Position numbers and translations under genes: made by a program | Notes under the pieces: generated by a model | The model's input: only the letters and a program-made list of their open reading frames with translations | Databases searched by the model: none | What the model was told of the DNA's origin: nothing | DNA from: Curtobacterium sp. MMLR14_010 | Lineage (GTDB): Bacteria > Actinomycetota > Actinomycetes > Actinomycetales > Microbacteriaceae | Assembly (NCBI RefSeq): GCF_001865015.1 | Contig: NZ_MJGV01000046.1 | Coordinates: 471,993-535,992, forward strand | Reading direction: 5' to 3' | DNA: 64,000 nucleotides | In this document: one piece after another, positions 39,789 to 47,591 of the stretch | Numbering within the stretch: the stretch's first letter is position 1 | How the letters are laid out: each line of letters opens with the position of its first letter

Positions 39789-41549
39789 ATGCCCCGTCTC
39801 CGCTTGGCACTCGCCCAGACCAACCCGGTCGTGGGCGACTTCGCCCGGAACGCCGCCGGCGTCGTCGACGCCGTTCGCACCGCACGAGCACGGGGCGCCG
39901 ACCTGGTGGCCACCGGGGAGATGGCGATCTCCGGCTACCCGATCGAGGACCTCGCCTCGCGCCCGTCGTTCCTGCGCACCGCGCGTGCCGCCGTCGAGCA
40001 GCTCGCGCGCACCCTCGACGAGGAGGGCCTCGGGGACGTCGCGGTCGTCGTCGGCCACCCGGACGGTCCGTTCACCCCGCGGCCCGTCGACGTCAGCACG
40101 GCCCCGACCGCGATCGCGAAGAACTGTGCGAGCGTCCTGCAGCACGGGCGCGTCGTCGCCACGACCGCCAAGTACCACCTGCCGAACTACTCCGTGTTCG
40201 ACGAGTACCGGGTGTTCATCCCCGGCGACGAGCTGCTCGTGGCCAGGATCGCCGACGTCGACGTGGCGATCGTCATCTGCGAGGACCTCTGGCGCGACGG
40301 CGGCCCCGTCGCCCGGGTGCTCGACGCCGACGCCGGCCTGCTGCTCGTCGTCAACGCCTCGCCGTGGGTGGCCGACAAGGACGAGGTCCGGTTGCCCCTC
40401 GTCACCCGACGCGCGACCGAGTCGGACACGGTCGTCGCGTACGTCAACATCGTCGGCGGACAGGACGACCTGGTCTTCGACGGCGACTCCGTCGTGGTCG
40501 ACGAGACCGGCACGGTGATCGCCAGAGCGCCGCAGTTCCGCGAGCACCTGCTGCTCGTGGACGTCGACCCCGCGGCGGCCACCGAACCGGTCGTCACCGA
40601 GCACGTGCAGCGGGTGTCGCTCGACACCCCGAACACGACGCCGGGCGAGCTCGCGGGCCGCCCGCCGCTCCCCCGTGACGTCGCCGAGCTGCCCGACGAC
40701 CGACAGGCCGTGTGGGACGCCCTCGTCCTCGGCACGCGCGACTACGTCCGGAAGAACGGGTTCCGCTCGGTCGTGCTCGGCCTGTCCGGCGGCATCGACT
40801 CCGCCGTGTGCGCCGCGATCGCGGTCGACGCCATCGGCGCCGAGCACGTGTTCGGCGTCTCGATGCCGTCGCGGTGGTCCTCGACGCACTCCCGCTCGGA
40901 CGCCGACGACGTGGCCGCGCGGCTCGGGCTGCAGTACCGGACGGAGCCGATCGCCGACCTCGTCGCCCCGTTCGACGCGCAGCTCGGCCTGACCGGGCTC
41001 GCCGCCGAGAACATCCAGGCGCGGGTGCGGGCACTGATCCTGATGGGCCTGTCGAACCTGGACGGCCACCTCGTCCTGACGACGGGCAACAAGACCGAGC
41101 TCGCGGTCGGGTACTCCACGATCTACGGCGACTCGGTGGGCGGCTTCGCCCCGATCAAGGACGTCCCGAAGACGACCGTTTGGGCGCTGGCCCGCTGGCG
41201 GAACGCGGTCGCGGCGTCCCGCGGCGAGACCGAGCCGATCCCGGAGAACTCGATCAGCAAGCCGCCGTCCGCCGAGCTCCGCGAGGGGCAGGAGGACCAG
41301 GACAGCCTGCCTCCGTACGAGGTCCTCGACGCGATCCTGGAGCAGTACGTCACGCGGGCCCAGGGCGCCGCGGACATCGTCGCGATGGGCTTCGACGCCG
41401 CCACCGTCGCCGAGGTCACCCGCCTGGTCGACCGCTCCGAGTGGAAGCGCCGTCAGGGCGCGATCGGTCCGAAGACCTCCGGCATGGCCTTCGGCCGGGA
41501 CCGCCGGCTCCCGATCACGTACCGTCCGTCGCCGGCGATCGACGGCTGA
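39789..41549 (+). CDS. nadE: Glutamine-dependent NAD+ synthetase
   Basis: Final step of NAD synthesis: amidates deamido-NAD using glutamine. The 586-residue protein has an N-terminal nitrilase-type glutaminase domain with Glu in ATGEMAISGYP, Lys in TTAKYHLPNYSVFDE and the nucleophile Cys in VAIVICEDLWRDGG. The C-terminal synthetase domain carries the PP-loop VVLGLSGGIDSAVCAAIAVDAIG and TTGNKTELAVGYSTIYGD. The ATG at 39789 has TAGGCT (39776-39781) seven bases upstream and no ribosome site, pointing to a leaderless mRNA. Confidence 0.95.
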   Translation: MPRLRLALAQTNPVVGDFARNAAGVVDAVRTARARGADLVATGEMAISGYPIEDLASRPSFLRTARAAVEQLARTLDEEGLGDVAVVVGHPDGPFTPRPVDVSTAPTAIAKNCASVLQHGRVVATTAKYHLPNYSVFDEYRVFIPGDELLVARIADVDVAIVICEDLWRDGGPVARVLDADAGLLLVVNASPWVADKDEVRLPLVTRRATESDTVVAYVNIVGGQDDLVFDGDSVVVDETGTVIARAPQFREHLLLVDVDPAAATEPVVTEHVQRVSLDTPNTTPGELAGRPPLPRDVAELPDDRQAVWDALVLGTRDYVRKNGFRSVVLGLSGGIDSAVCAAIAVDAIGAEHVFGVSMPSRWSSTHSRSDADDVAARLGLQYRTEPIADLVAPFDAQLGLTGLAAENIQARVRALILMGLSNLDGHLVLTTGNKTELAVGYSTIYGDSVGGFAPIKDVPKTTVWALARWRNAVAASRGETEPIPENSISKPPSAELREGQEDQDSLPPYEVLDAILEQYVTRAQGAADIVAMGFDAATVAEVTRLVDRSEWKRRQGAIGPKTSGMAFGRDRRLPITYRPSPAIDG

Positions 41550-41568
41550 CGCCACCCCGAGACGGACG

Positions 41569-41600
41569 GGAGGCCCGGTGCCAGCTGGCACCGGGCCTCC
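41569..41600. terminator. Perfect 32-bp palindrome between convergent genes
   Basis: Perfect palindrome with GGAGGCCCGGTGCC arms and an AGCT centre, placed between the convergent nadE stop (41549) and the small ORF stop (41636). Member of the same family as 14715-14756 and 44091-44142; likely a two-way terminator. Confidence 0.8.
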
Positions 41601-41635
41601 AGTCAGTCACCGGGCCGCGTCGGGAACGCGAGCCG

Positions 41636-41812
41636 TCAGGACTCCTCGTCCCACTTGTCGTTGTTGGCCTGGATCCGCTCGAGGGCGTGCTCCGCTTCCT
41701 CGCGCGTCTCGAAGGGCCCGATGCGGTCGCGCTGCGGGGACTGCGGGCCCTGCTCGACCGTGCGGGTCTTGTCGTTGAACCACCACTGGGACTCGATGCG
41801 TTCGTCGCTCAT
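41636..41812 (-). CDS. Small conserved-type protein, SPOR-like
   Basis: 58-residue basic/acidic protein, MSDERIESQWWFNDKTRTVEQGPQSPQRDRIGPFETREEAEHALERIQANNDKWDEES. The WWFNDKTRTVEQG and GPFETREEAEHALERIQANN segments resemble a single SPOR-type beta-alpha unit; short actinobacterial homologues with this layout are often annotated as SPOR or methionine-aminopeptidase-adjacent proteins. The ATG has TACGGT (plus 41819-41824) six bases upstream, so it appears leaderless. It is divergent from map. Confidence 0.75.
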   Translation of the reverse strand: MSDERIESQWWFNDKTRTVEQGPQSPQRDRIGPFETREEAEHALERIQANNDKWDEES

Positions 41813-41876
41813 GCCGCCACCGTACCCGCGCGGCACCGGCCACGACCCGCGTCGGTGCGCCACTAGAGTGGTGCGC

Positions 41877-42740
41877 ATGCCCCGGGACGAACACGGACAC
41901 CTGACCGCCGGCCGCATCTCCCCGCAGCGGGCCGTCCCGAAGGACATCGAGCGGCCGGAGTACGTCGGTCGGGTCGAGCCCCACGAACACGGTCTCGGCG
42001 ACACGTACACCCCGGACGAGGTCGAGCTGATCCGCACGGCGGGGCGCATCGCCTCGCAGGCCATCGACGCCGTCGGTGCAGCGATCCGTCCCGGTGTCAC
42101 GACCGACGAGCTGGACCGCATCGGGCACGAGTACGTCGTGTCGCACGATGCGTACCCCTCGACGCTCGGCTACCGGGGCTACCCGAAGTCGCTGTGCTCG
42201 TCGCTCAACGAGGTGATCTGCCACGGCATCCCCGACGACACCGTGCTGCAGGACGGCGACATCGTGAACATCGACATCACCGCGTACAAGGACGGCATGC
42301 ACGGCGACACGAACCGCACGTTCGTCGTCGGCACCGCGGCGCCCGAGGTCCAGGACCTCGTCACGCGGACCGAGGAAGCGCTGCGTCGCGGGATCAAGGC
42401 CGTCGCGCCGGGTCGTCAGGTGAACGTGATCGGGCGGGCCATCGAGGCCTACGCCAAGCGGTTCGGCTACGGCGTCGTCCGCGACTACACCGGGCACGGG
42501 GTCGGTCGGGCCTTCCACTCCGGGCTGATCATCCCCCACCACGACGCCGCCCACTACGACACCGTCATCGAGCCCGGCATGGTGTTCACCATCGAGCCGA
42601 TGCTCACGCTCGGCGGCATCGAGGCCGACATCTGGGCCGACGACTGGACCGTCAGCACCCGCGACAAGTCCTGGACCGCGCAGTTCGAGCACACGCTCGT
42701 CGTCACCGAGCGCGGTGCCGAACTCCTCACCGTCTCCTGA
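41877..42740 (+). CDS. map: Methionine aminopeptidase, type I
   Basis: Removes N-terminal methionine from nascent proteins. The 287-residue enzyme has an N-terminal extension of about 35 residues, as in other actinobacterial MetAPs, then the metal ligands in NIDITAYKDGMHGDTNRTF (two Asp), TGHGVGRAFHSG (His), FTIEPML (Glu) and QFEHTLVV (Glu). The ATG lies seven bases after TAGAGT (41864-41869), indicating a leaderless transcript. ppgK follows after 25 bp and is probably cotranscribed. Confidence 0.95.
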   Translation: MPRDEHGHLTAGRISPQRAVPKDIERPEYVGRVEPHEHGLGDTYTPDEVELIRTAGRIASQAIDAVGAAIRPGVTTDELDRIGHEYVVSHDAYPSTLGYRGYPKSLCSSLNEVICHGIPDDTVLQDGDIVNIDITAYKDGMHGDTNRTFVVGTAAPEVQDLVTRTEEALRRGIKAVAPGRQVNVIGRAIEAYAKRFGYGVVRDYTGHGVGRAFHSGLIIPHHDAAHYDTVIEPGMVFTIEPMLTLGGIEADIWADDWTVSTRDKSWTAQFEHTLVVTERGAELLTVS

Positions 42741-42765
42741 CACCCTCCCTACCGAAAGGCTCCAC

Positions 42766-43515
42766 ATGACCTCCCTCGCAGTCGGCGTCGACATCGGCGG
42801 TACGGGCATCAAGGGCGCGATCGTCGACACGGCGACCGGCGAACTCACCACGGACCGGATCAAGAAGGCCACGCCAGAGGGGGGCAAGCCGCACGACATC
42901 GTGGAGGTCGCGAAGTCGATCCTCGACGAGCTCTCCCCCGCGTCGGACGTCCCCGTCGGGGTCTGCTTCCCCGCGATCGTCCGCGACGGCAAGACCATGT
43001 CCGCGGCCAACGTGTCGAAGAAGTGGATCGGCTTCGAGGCCGAGGCCCTGTTCGAGAAGGAGCTCGGCCGCTCCATCCACTTCGTCAACGACGCCGACGC
43101 CGCCGGGTTCGCCGAGCAGCAGTTCGGCGCCGCGAAGGGTCGCGAGGGCCTGGTCATCGTGACGACGCTCGGCACGGGCATCGGCACGGCGCTCATCAAC
43201 GACGGCGTGCTCATCGTCAACGCGGAGCTCGGCCACCTGGAGATCGAGGGCGTCGACTACGAGACGAAGGCGTCCTTCGCGGCGAAGGAGCGGGACGAAC
43301 TCTCCTGGAAGCACTGGGCGAAGCGCCTGCAGAAGTACTACTCGCGGCTCGAGGCCCTGCTCTCCCCGGAGCTCTTCGTCGTCGGCGGCGGGGTGTCGAA
43401 GCAGTACGAGGAGTTCCTGCCGCTGCTCGACCTGCAGGCGGACATCATCCCCGCGACGCTCCGCAACAACGCGGGCATCATCGGTGCGGCGACCCTGGCG
43501 GCCGCGTCGAAGTAG
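42766..43515 (+). CDS. ppgK: Polyphosphate glucokinase
   Basis: Phosphorylates glucose using polyphosphate or ATP. The 249-residue ROK-family protein starts AVGVDIGGTGIKGAIVDTATGEL and has FVNDADAAGFAEQQFGAAKG, TLGTGIGTALINDG and ELGHLEIEG, matching actinobacterial PpgK in length and motifs. GAAAGG precedes the ATG. It lies just downstream of map. Preference for polyphosphate is inferred from family. Confidence 0.9.
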   Translation: MTSLAVGVDIGGTGIKGAIVDTATGELTTDRIKKATPEGGKPHDIVEVAKSILDELSPASDVPVGVCFPAIVRDGKTMSAANVSKKWIGFEAEALFEKELGRSIHFVNDADAAGFAEQQFGAAKGREGLVIVTTLGTGIGTALINDGVLIVNAELGHLEIEGVDYETKASFAAKERDELSWKHWAKRLQKYYSRLEALLSPELFVVGGGVSKQYEEFLPLLDLQADIIPATLRNNAGIIGAATLAAASK

Positions 43516-43530
43516 TCGTGCCACCTGAGC

Positions 43531-43547
43531 GGTCACGACACCCCGCT
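43531..43547. repeat. Dispersed repeat copy GGTCACGACACCCCGCT
   Basis: The same 17 bases occur at 50929-50945 and 51217-51233 inside the composite repeat block, and a diverged form near 11993. Here it lies between ppgK and the RNase P RNA gene. Confidence 0.75.
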
Positions 43548-43618
43548 GGTCTACCGCCGAGCGGTCACGAATCGTCGTCAGGCGGTCGTTACTCCGACGG
43601 TCCGTGGCCACTCGCCGA

Positions 43619-43704
43619 TGTGAGCGCAGTACGGTCGCGTCCCGGTACACCCCCGGCCAACGGGTCGCCGGTGTGAGCGCAGTACGGTCGCGTCCCGCTA
43701 CAGT
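43619..43704 (+). promoter_or_regulatory. rnpB promoter with duplicated upstream segment
   Basis: A 26-bp direct repeat (TGTGAGCGCAGTACGGTCGC...) occurs at 43619-43644 and 43672-43697. The downstream copy leads directly into the -10 hexamer TACAGT (43699-43704), which would start transcription at the first base of the RNase P RNA. The upstream copy leads into TACACC, a poorer -10. Confidence 0.65.
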
Positions 43705-43711
43705 TGGGGGT

Positions 43712-44074
43712 GCGAACGGGTCGGTGAGACGGTCGCGTCACTCCCCCGGGAGTGCCGAGGAACGTCCGGGCTCCACAGAGCAGGGCGGTGGGTAACACCC
43801 ACCCGGGGCAACCCGCGAGACAGTGCCACAGAGAACAGACCGCCGGTGGCGACACCGGTAAGGGTGAAACGGTGGTGTAAGAGACCACCAGGGGTCCGGG
43901 TGACCGGATCCGCTCGGTAAACCTCGCCCGGAGCAAGGTCAGACAGAGGACGCTGAGGCTGCTCGCCGAGTCCTCGGGTAGACCGCTGGAGGCCGACGGC
44001 AACGTCGGTCCGAGAGAGATGGCCGTCACCGCTGCAAGGCGGGACAGAACCCGGCGTACGGCCGGCCCGTTCGC
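43712..44074 (+). ncRNA. rnpB: RNase P RNA, bacterial class A
   Basis: Catalytic RNA of RNase P, which matures tRNA 5' ends. The 5' end GCGAACGGGTCGG (43712-43724) pairs with the 3' end CCGGCCCGTTCGC (44062-44074), forming helix P1. Universally conserved segments are present: GAGGAACGTCCGGGCTCCA, CACAGAGAACAGACCGCC, GGTAAGGGTGAAACGGTG, GAGAGATGGCCGTCACC and the CCA-binding loop region GACAGAACCCGGCGTACGGC. Length of about 363 nt is normal. Confidence 0.95.
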
Positions 44075-44090
44075 GCAGGCCACGTCAGAC

Positions 44091-44142
44091 CAGACAGACG
44101 GGAGGCCCGGTGCCAGCTGGCACCGGGCCTCCCGTCTGTCTG
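44091..44142. terminator. Perfect 52-bp palindrome after rnpB
   Basis: Perfect palindrome running from CAGACAGACGGGAGGC to its complement with an AGCT centre, 17 bp after rnpB and 10 bp before the stop codon of the convergent gene. Longest member of the GGAGGCCCGGTGCC family in the window. Confidence 0.85.
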
Positions 44143-44151
44143 TGGTCCGGT

Positions 44152-44883
44152 CTACAGGCCGGACTCCTTCGTGCGGACCAGGACCGCCTCGCTGTCGGGG
44201 CAGAGCACGACGTCGTCCGGAGCGGCACGGCGCACGGCCTGCAGGTCCGCGCCGGTGAGCGTCACGCCCGAAGCCGTCGACACGCCACCCTGCAGCAGCG
44301 ACGCCCCGAAGCCGTAGCGTGCGCGCTGACGTTCGTACAGCGCGAGCAGGTCCTCGGGGACCTTCGCGGCGATGTCCGCGCGGCTCTGGGTGGCGGCGGC
44401 GCGGTCGTTCTCGAGCCGCTGGATCTCGGTGTCCCGCTCGGCGACGAGTCCGGCGCGGGCGGCCTCGACGTCAGCCAGGCGGGCCTCGACGTCACCGACG
44501 CGGGCGCGGTACACGTCGAGGCGCTCCATGACCTCCAACTCGGAGGTCTCGAGGTCGCCGATGCGACGCTGCAGCGACTCGAGCTCGTTCTGCAGGCCCG
44601 CGGAGTCCTTCGCGTTGGCGTGCTGGAGCATCGTGGTGTCGCGCTCGACCCGGGCCTGCGCGGTCGCGGTGTCGGACTCGAGCCGCGCGAGGTCGCGCTC
44701 GGAGTCCTCGACGTCGCCGGTGGCCGCGGCGAGCTCACTGCGCAGCGACGAGGCCGTCTTGCCGAGTTCGGTCAGCCGGTCGCCCTTCTGCAGGGAGCTG
44801 ATGCGGTGCGCGATCCGGGTGATGTCGTTGTCGAGTCGTTGGACGTCGAGGAGGATGACCTGGTCCTCGGGTGCTGCCTTCAT
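44152..44883 (-). CDS. CdsZ/zinc-ribbon family coiled-coil protein lacking the ribbon cysteines
   Basis: 243-residue protein, mostly an antiparallel coiled coil (residues 10-175, for example DSERDLARLESDTATAQARVERDTTMLQ and RLDVYRARVGDVEARLADVEAARAG). The C-terminal part aligns with the C4-type zinc ribbon of this family (GACGGCHLTL...VVRCENCGRILVRTEESGL) but reads GGVSTASGVTL and VVLCPDSEAVLVRTKESGL, so three of four cysteines are lost. The typical neighbour, Nif3, lies just upstream with two bases between the stop and this ATG. Role unknown. Confidence 0.85.
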   Translation of the reverse strand: MKAAPEDQVILLDVQRLDNDITRIAHRISSLQKGDRLTELGKTASSLRSELAAATGDVEDSERDLARLESDTATAQARVERDTTMLQHANAKDSAGLQNELESLQRRIGDLETSELEVMERLDVYRARVGDVEARLADVEAARAGLVAERDTEIQRLENDRAAATQSRADIAAKVPEDLLALYERQRARYGFGASLLQGGVSTASGVTLTGADLQAVRRAAPDDVVLCPDSEAVLVRTKESGL

Positions 44884-44885
44884 GG

Positions 44886-45734
44886 TCAGGCTCCTTCGTT
44901 GTGGTGCTCGGTGGTGGGGGCTGACGGCAGGACCGCGAAGTCCCACGGGTCGGTGCGCAGGTCGCTCACGGTGACGCGGACGCCGGCGGCCTGGCGGAGC
45001 TGTTCGGCGGCGACGTCGAGCCAGAGCCACTCGGTGGCCCAGTGCGAGGTGTCGATGAGGGCCGGGCCGTCGACGAGCATCGCCTGCTCGCGGAACTCGG
45101 ACGCCGGGTGGTGGCGCAGGTCGCTCGTGACGTACACGTCGGCGTCGAGGACGGCGGCGTTGCCGAGCAGGGAGTCCCCGGCGCCGGCGCAGAGCGCGAC
45201 CGTGCGGACGGGCTGGTCGTAGGCGCCGGACACCCGGACGCCGGAGGCCGTGGCGGGGAGGACGTCGACGATGCGACGGGCGAGAACGCCGAGCGACACG
45301 GGCTCGGCGAGCACCCCGACGCGACCGATCCCGGTGCCGTCGGCGTCGCCCGGCTCGAGCGGACGCAGGTCGGTGAGCCCGAGCCGCTCCGCCAGGACCG
45401 CCGAAGTGCCGGTCGTCACGACGTCGGCGTTCGTGTGGGCGGCGACGAGCGCGCATCCACCGCGGATCAGCGTGGCGAGGACGGAGCCCTTGTAGGTGGA
45501 CTCGGCGACCGTCGTCACGCCGCGCAGCAGCAGCGGGTGGTGCGTCAGGAGCAGGTCGGCACCGAGATCGACGGCCTCCCGCGCGGTGTCCGGGACGGCG
45601 TCCACGGCGAGGTGCACGTGCTCGACCACCGCGTCCGGGTCACCGGACACGAGCCCGACGGAATCCCACGACTCGGTGCCGGAAGCGGGCCACAGGGTCT
45701 CGATCACGGCCTGGAGATCGCGGAGCGTCGGCAT
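44886..45734 (-). CDS. Nif3-like dinuclear metal centre protein
   Basis: 282-residue NIF3/YbgI family protein, hexameric in known structures; often annotated as GTP cyclohydrolase I type 2 homologue but of uncertain function. Metal-binding motifs are LLLTHHPLLLRGV and VAAHTNADV near the N-terminus and TSHWATEW with nearby Glu near the C-terminus. The ATG at 45734 has TAGACT (plus 45741-45746) six bases upstream, so it is likely leaderless. It forms an operon with the coiled-coil protein gene, a conserved actinobacterial pairing. Confidence 0.9.
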   Translation of the reverse strand: MPTLRDLQAVIETLWPASGTESWDSVGLVSGDPDAVVEHVHLAVDAVPDTAREAVDLGADLLLTHHPLLLRGVTTVAESTYKGSVLATLIRGGCALVAAHTNADVVTTGTSAVLAERLGLTDLRPLEPGDADGTGIGRVGVLAEPVSLGVLARRIVDVLPATASGVRVSGAYDQPVRTVALCAGAGDSLLGNAAVLDADVYVTSDLRHHPASEFREQAMLVDGPALIDTSHWATEWLWLDVAAEQLRQAAGVRVTVSDLRTDPWDFAVLPSAPTTEHHNEGA

Positions 45735-45799
45735 CCCGTCAGTCTACCGAGCGGACCGGAGCGACCGGGCCTCGAGCGTCGACGAGGTCGGTCACGCGG

Positions 45800-46882
45800 T
45801 CAGCGACGGCCGACGGCGCGGAGGACCGCAGCGACGACGCGTGCCCACCAGCCGGGTCGGGCCGGCGCATCGGTCGCGGTGTCGGCAGCGGTCGGCGCCG
45901 AGTCCAGGGCCGCCGCGTGCTCCTCGGGGAAGACGACGGGCGTGTTGGCCGTGTCCGCAGTGGCGTCCGACTCCGCGCGGTGCGCCCGCAGGACCGCCGC
46001 GAAGGCGTCGCGGTCGATGACGGTCGGCCCGGTGGCGGGCGAGACGAGCGGGGTGGGTCGCGTGTTCGCGGACACCGGGGTGACGGCCAGGAGGCTCGGC
46101 ACGAGTCGCGCGGGCTCGTCGCGGTCGGCGTCGGCGTCGTCCAGGGCCGCGGTGCCGGTCGCAGCGACCGGTGCGGCCACGGGCAGCACGAGTGCCGGTG
46201 CGGAGCGGGGCACGGGGGTGGGTGCGGGAGCGACGACGGTCACGGCGCCGGTGGTGGCGGCACGCCGGGCTGCGGCGCGGTCACGGCGGTCGGCCTCGTC
46301 GGCGGCGTCGGCGAGGAGGTCCTCGAACACGGACCGGGCGTAGGCGCGGGCGGCGTCGACCTCGGGGTCGGTCAGGTCGGCGACGGCGGCTTCCCACGCG
46401 TGCAGGCGGGCGAGGTCCTCGTCGCGGCGACGGACCTCGTCCTCGAGGACGACGATGCGCTCGAGCGTTGCTCGGCCGCTCTGCGCGGAGACCTCGACGG
46501 CGAGCTCCTCGAGGCGGAGGGCCAGGCGCTCGGGCGGCTCGGGGAACGACGGGGCGCACAGCGAGCGGTGGCGGCCGTGGTCGCGGGGGCGTCGGAACGC
46601 CGCGTCGTCAGCAGGAGCGGACGCATCGTCAGCAGGAGCGGACGCGTCGTCAGCAGGAGCGGACGCGGGTGCCTCGTCCGGCGCGGCGGTCGCGGTGGTC
46701 TCGGGAGCGACGGCCGGCGCGTCGACCAGGAGGTCCGGACGCTGCACGGGACCGGTCACGGGCGGGACCACCAGGTCGGCCAGGTACGGGGTGCGGGTGG
46801 CCGGGGCGTCCCTGAGCCACTCCTCGACCTCGCGACCGAAGGGGTCCACGAGCGGGGTGCGTGTCCCGGACTGCGTCTCCAT
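45800..46882 (-). CDS. Hypothetical Ala/Pro-rich protein with ASAPADD repeats
   Basis: 360-residue protein that I do not recognise. The N-terminal third is low complexity and holds three heptapeptides ASAPADD encoded by 21-bp DNA repeats near 46604-46670. The middle (RLALRLEELAVEVSAQSGRATLERIVVLEDEVRRRDEDLARL and the following helix) is predicted helical or coiled coil. A second disordered region leads to the end, GWWARVVAAVLRAVGRR, an amphipathic or membrane-associating helix. The ATG at 46882 has CATACT (plus 46889-46894) six bases upstream. A cell-envelope or division scaffold role is only a guess. Confidence 0.65.
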   Translation of the reverse strand: METQSGTRTPLVDPFGREVEEWLRDAPATRTPYLADLVVPPVTGPVQRPDLLVDAPAVAPETTATAAPDEAPASAPADDASAPADDASAPADDAAFRRPRDHGRHRSLCAPSFPEPPERLALRLEELAVEVSAQSGRATLERIVVLEDEVRRRDEDLARLHAWEAAVADLTDPEVDAARAYARSVFEDLLADAADEADRRDRAAARRAATTGAVTVVAPAPTPVPRSAPALVLPVAAPVAATGTAALDDADADRDEPARLVPSLLAVTPVSANTRPTPLVSPATGPTVIDRDAFAAVLRAHRAESDATADTANTPVVFPEEHAAALDSAPTAADTATDAPARPGWWARVVAAVLRAVGRR

Positions 46883-47011
46883 GGAGGAAGTATGAAACAT
46901 CGTGAGCGTCACTCCGCGGCACATCGGCGGTGTGTCGCGGGATCGGCTGGCATGTCAGGCCCGAGGAGGACCGGGCGCGGGAGCCGGAGCGGCCTCGCGG
47001 CTCCCGAGGCG

Positions 47012-47557
47012 TCAGAGACGGTCGGCGAAGGCCCCGAGGAGCGCGCGACCGGCCTGCCAGTCCCCCACCCCGCTGGCGATGTTCACGTGCCCGTGCGCGC
47101 CGATGCGTTCGACGTCCGACCCGAGGACGGCGGCCATGCCCTCGGCCCGTTCGCGGGTGCAGTAGGGGTCGTCGTCGCTCACGACGAGCAGCGTCGGGGT
47201 CGCCACCGCTCGCGTCGGGAACGCGAAGCCCCTGGCCGCGTGCGGGAAGCCCGGCGCGTCGGGGTCGGGCGGCGCGACGAGGAACGCGCCGGCGATCCGG
47301 CCGTCGTCGTGGTCGGCGAGCCACTCGGCCACGGCGAGGACTCCGAGGCTGTGGGCGACGAGGACCGGCGGCCCGTCGACGGCTGCGACCGCGGCGTCGA
47401 GCGCGGCGGACCAGTCGCCCGGGTCGGGCTCCGACCACGACGTGGGGGCGATGCGCACGGCGTCCTCGCGCCGGTCGGCCTGCCAGACGGACTGCCAGTG
47501 CTCGGCGTCGGAGTTCCAGATCCCGGGCACGATCACCCACGGTCGCGGTCTGCTCAC
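47012..47557 (-). CDS. Alpha/beta hydrolase, RBBP9/YdeN type
   Basis: 181-residue small serine hydrolase. It begins MSRPRPWVIVPGIWNSDAEHWQSVWQ, typical of the RBBP9/YdeN family, with the nucleophile elbow VLVAHSLGVLAV, an acid residue in LLVVSDDDPYC and the catalytic His in RIGAHGHVNIASGVGDWQ. Substrate unknown. The GTG start at 47557 has TACGCT (plus 47564-47569) six bases upstream, consistent with a leaderless transcript. It follows the AraC-type regulator on the same strand. Confidence 0.88.
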   Translation of the reverse strand: MSRPRPWVIVPGIWNSDAEHWQSVWQADRREDAVRIAPTSWSEPDPGDWSAALDAAVAAVDGPPVLVAHSLGVLAVAEWLADHDDGRIAGAFLVAPPDPDAPGFPHAARGFAFPTRAVATPTLLVVSDDDPYCTRERAEGMAAVLGSDVERIGAHGHVNIASGVGDWQAGRALLGAFADRL

Positions 47558-47591
47558 GCCACGAGCGTAGGGGACGCCGTGGCCGCGGTGG

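Noticed and set aside
43604..44083. Protein-coding frames over the rnpB region
   Set aside because: The sequence matches RNase P RNA structure, including pairing ends and conserved core segments. The frames have no supporting features.
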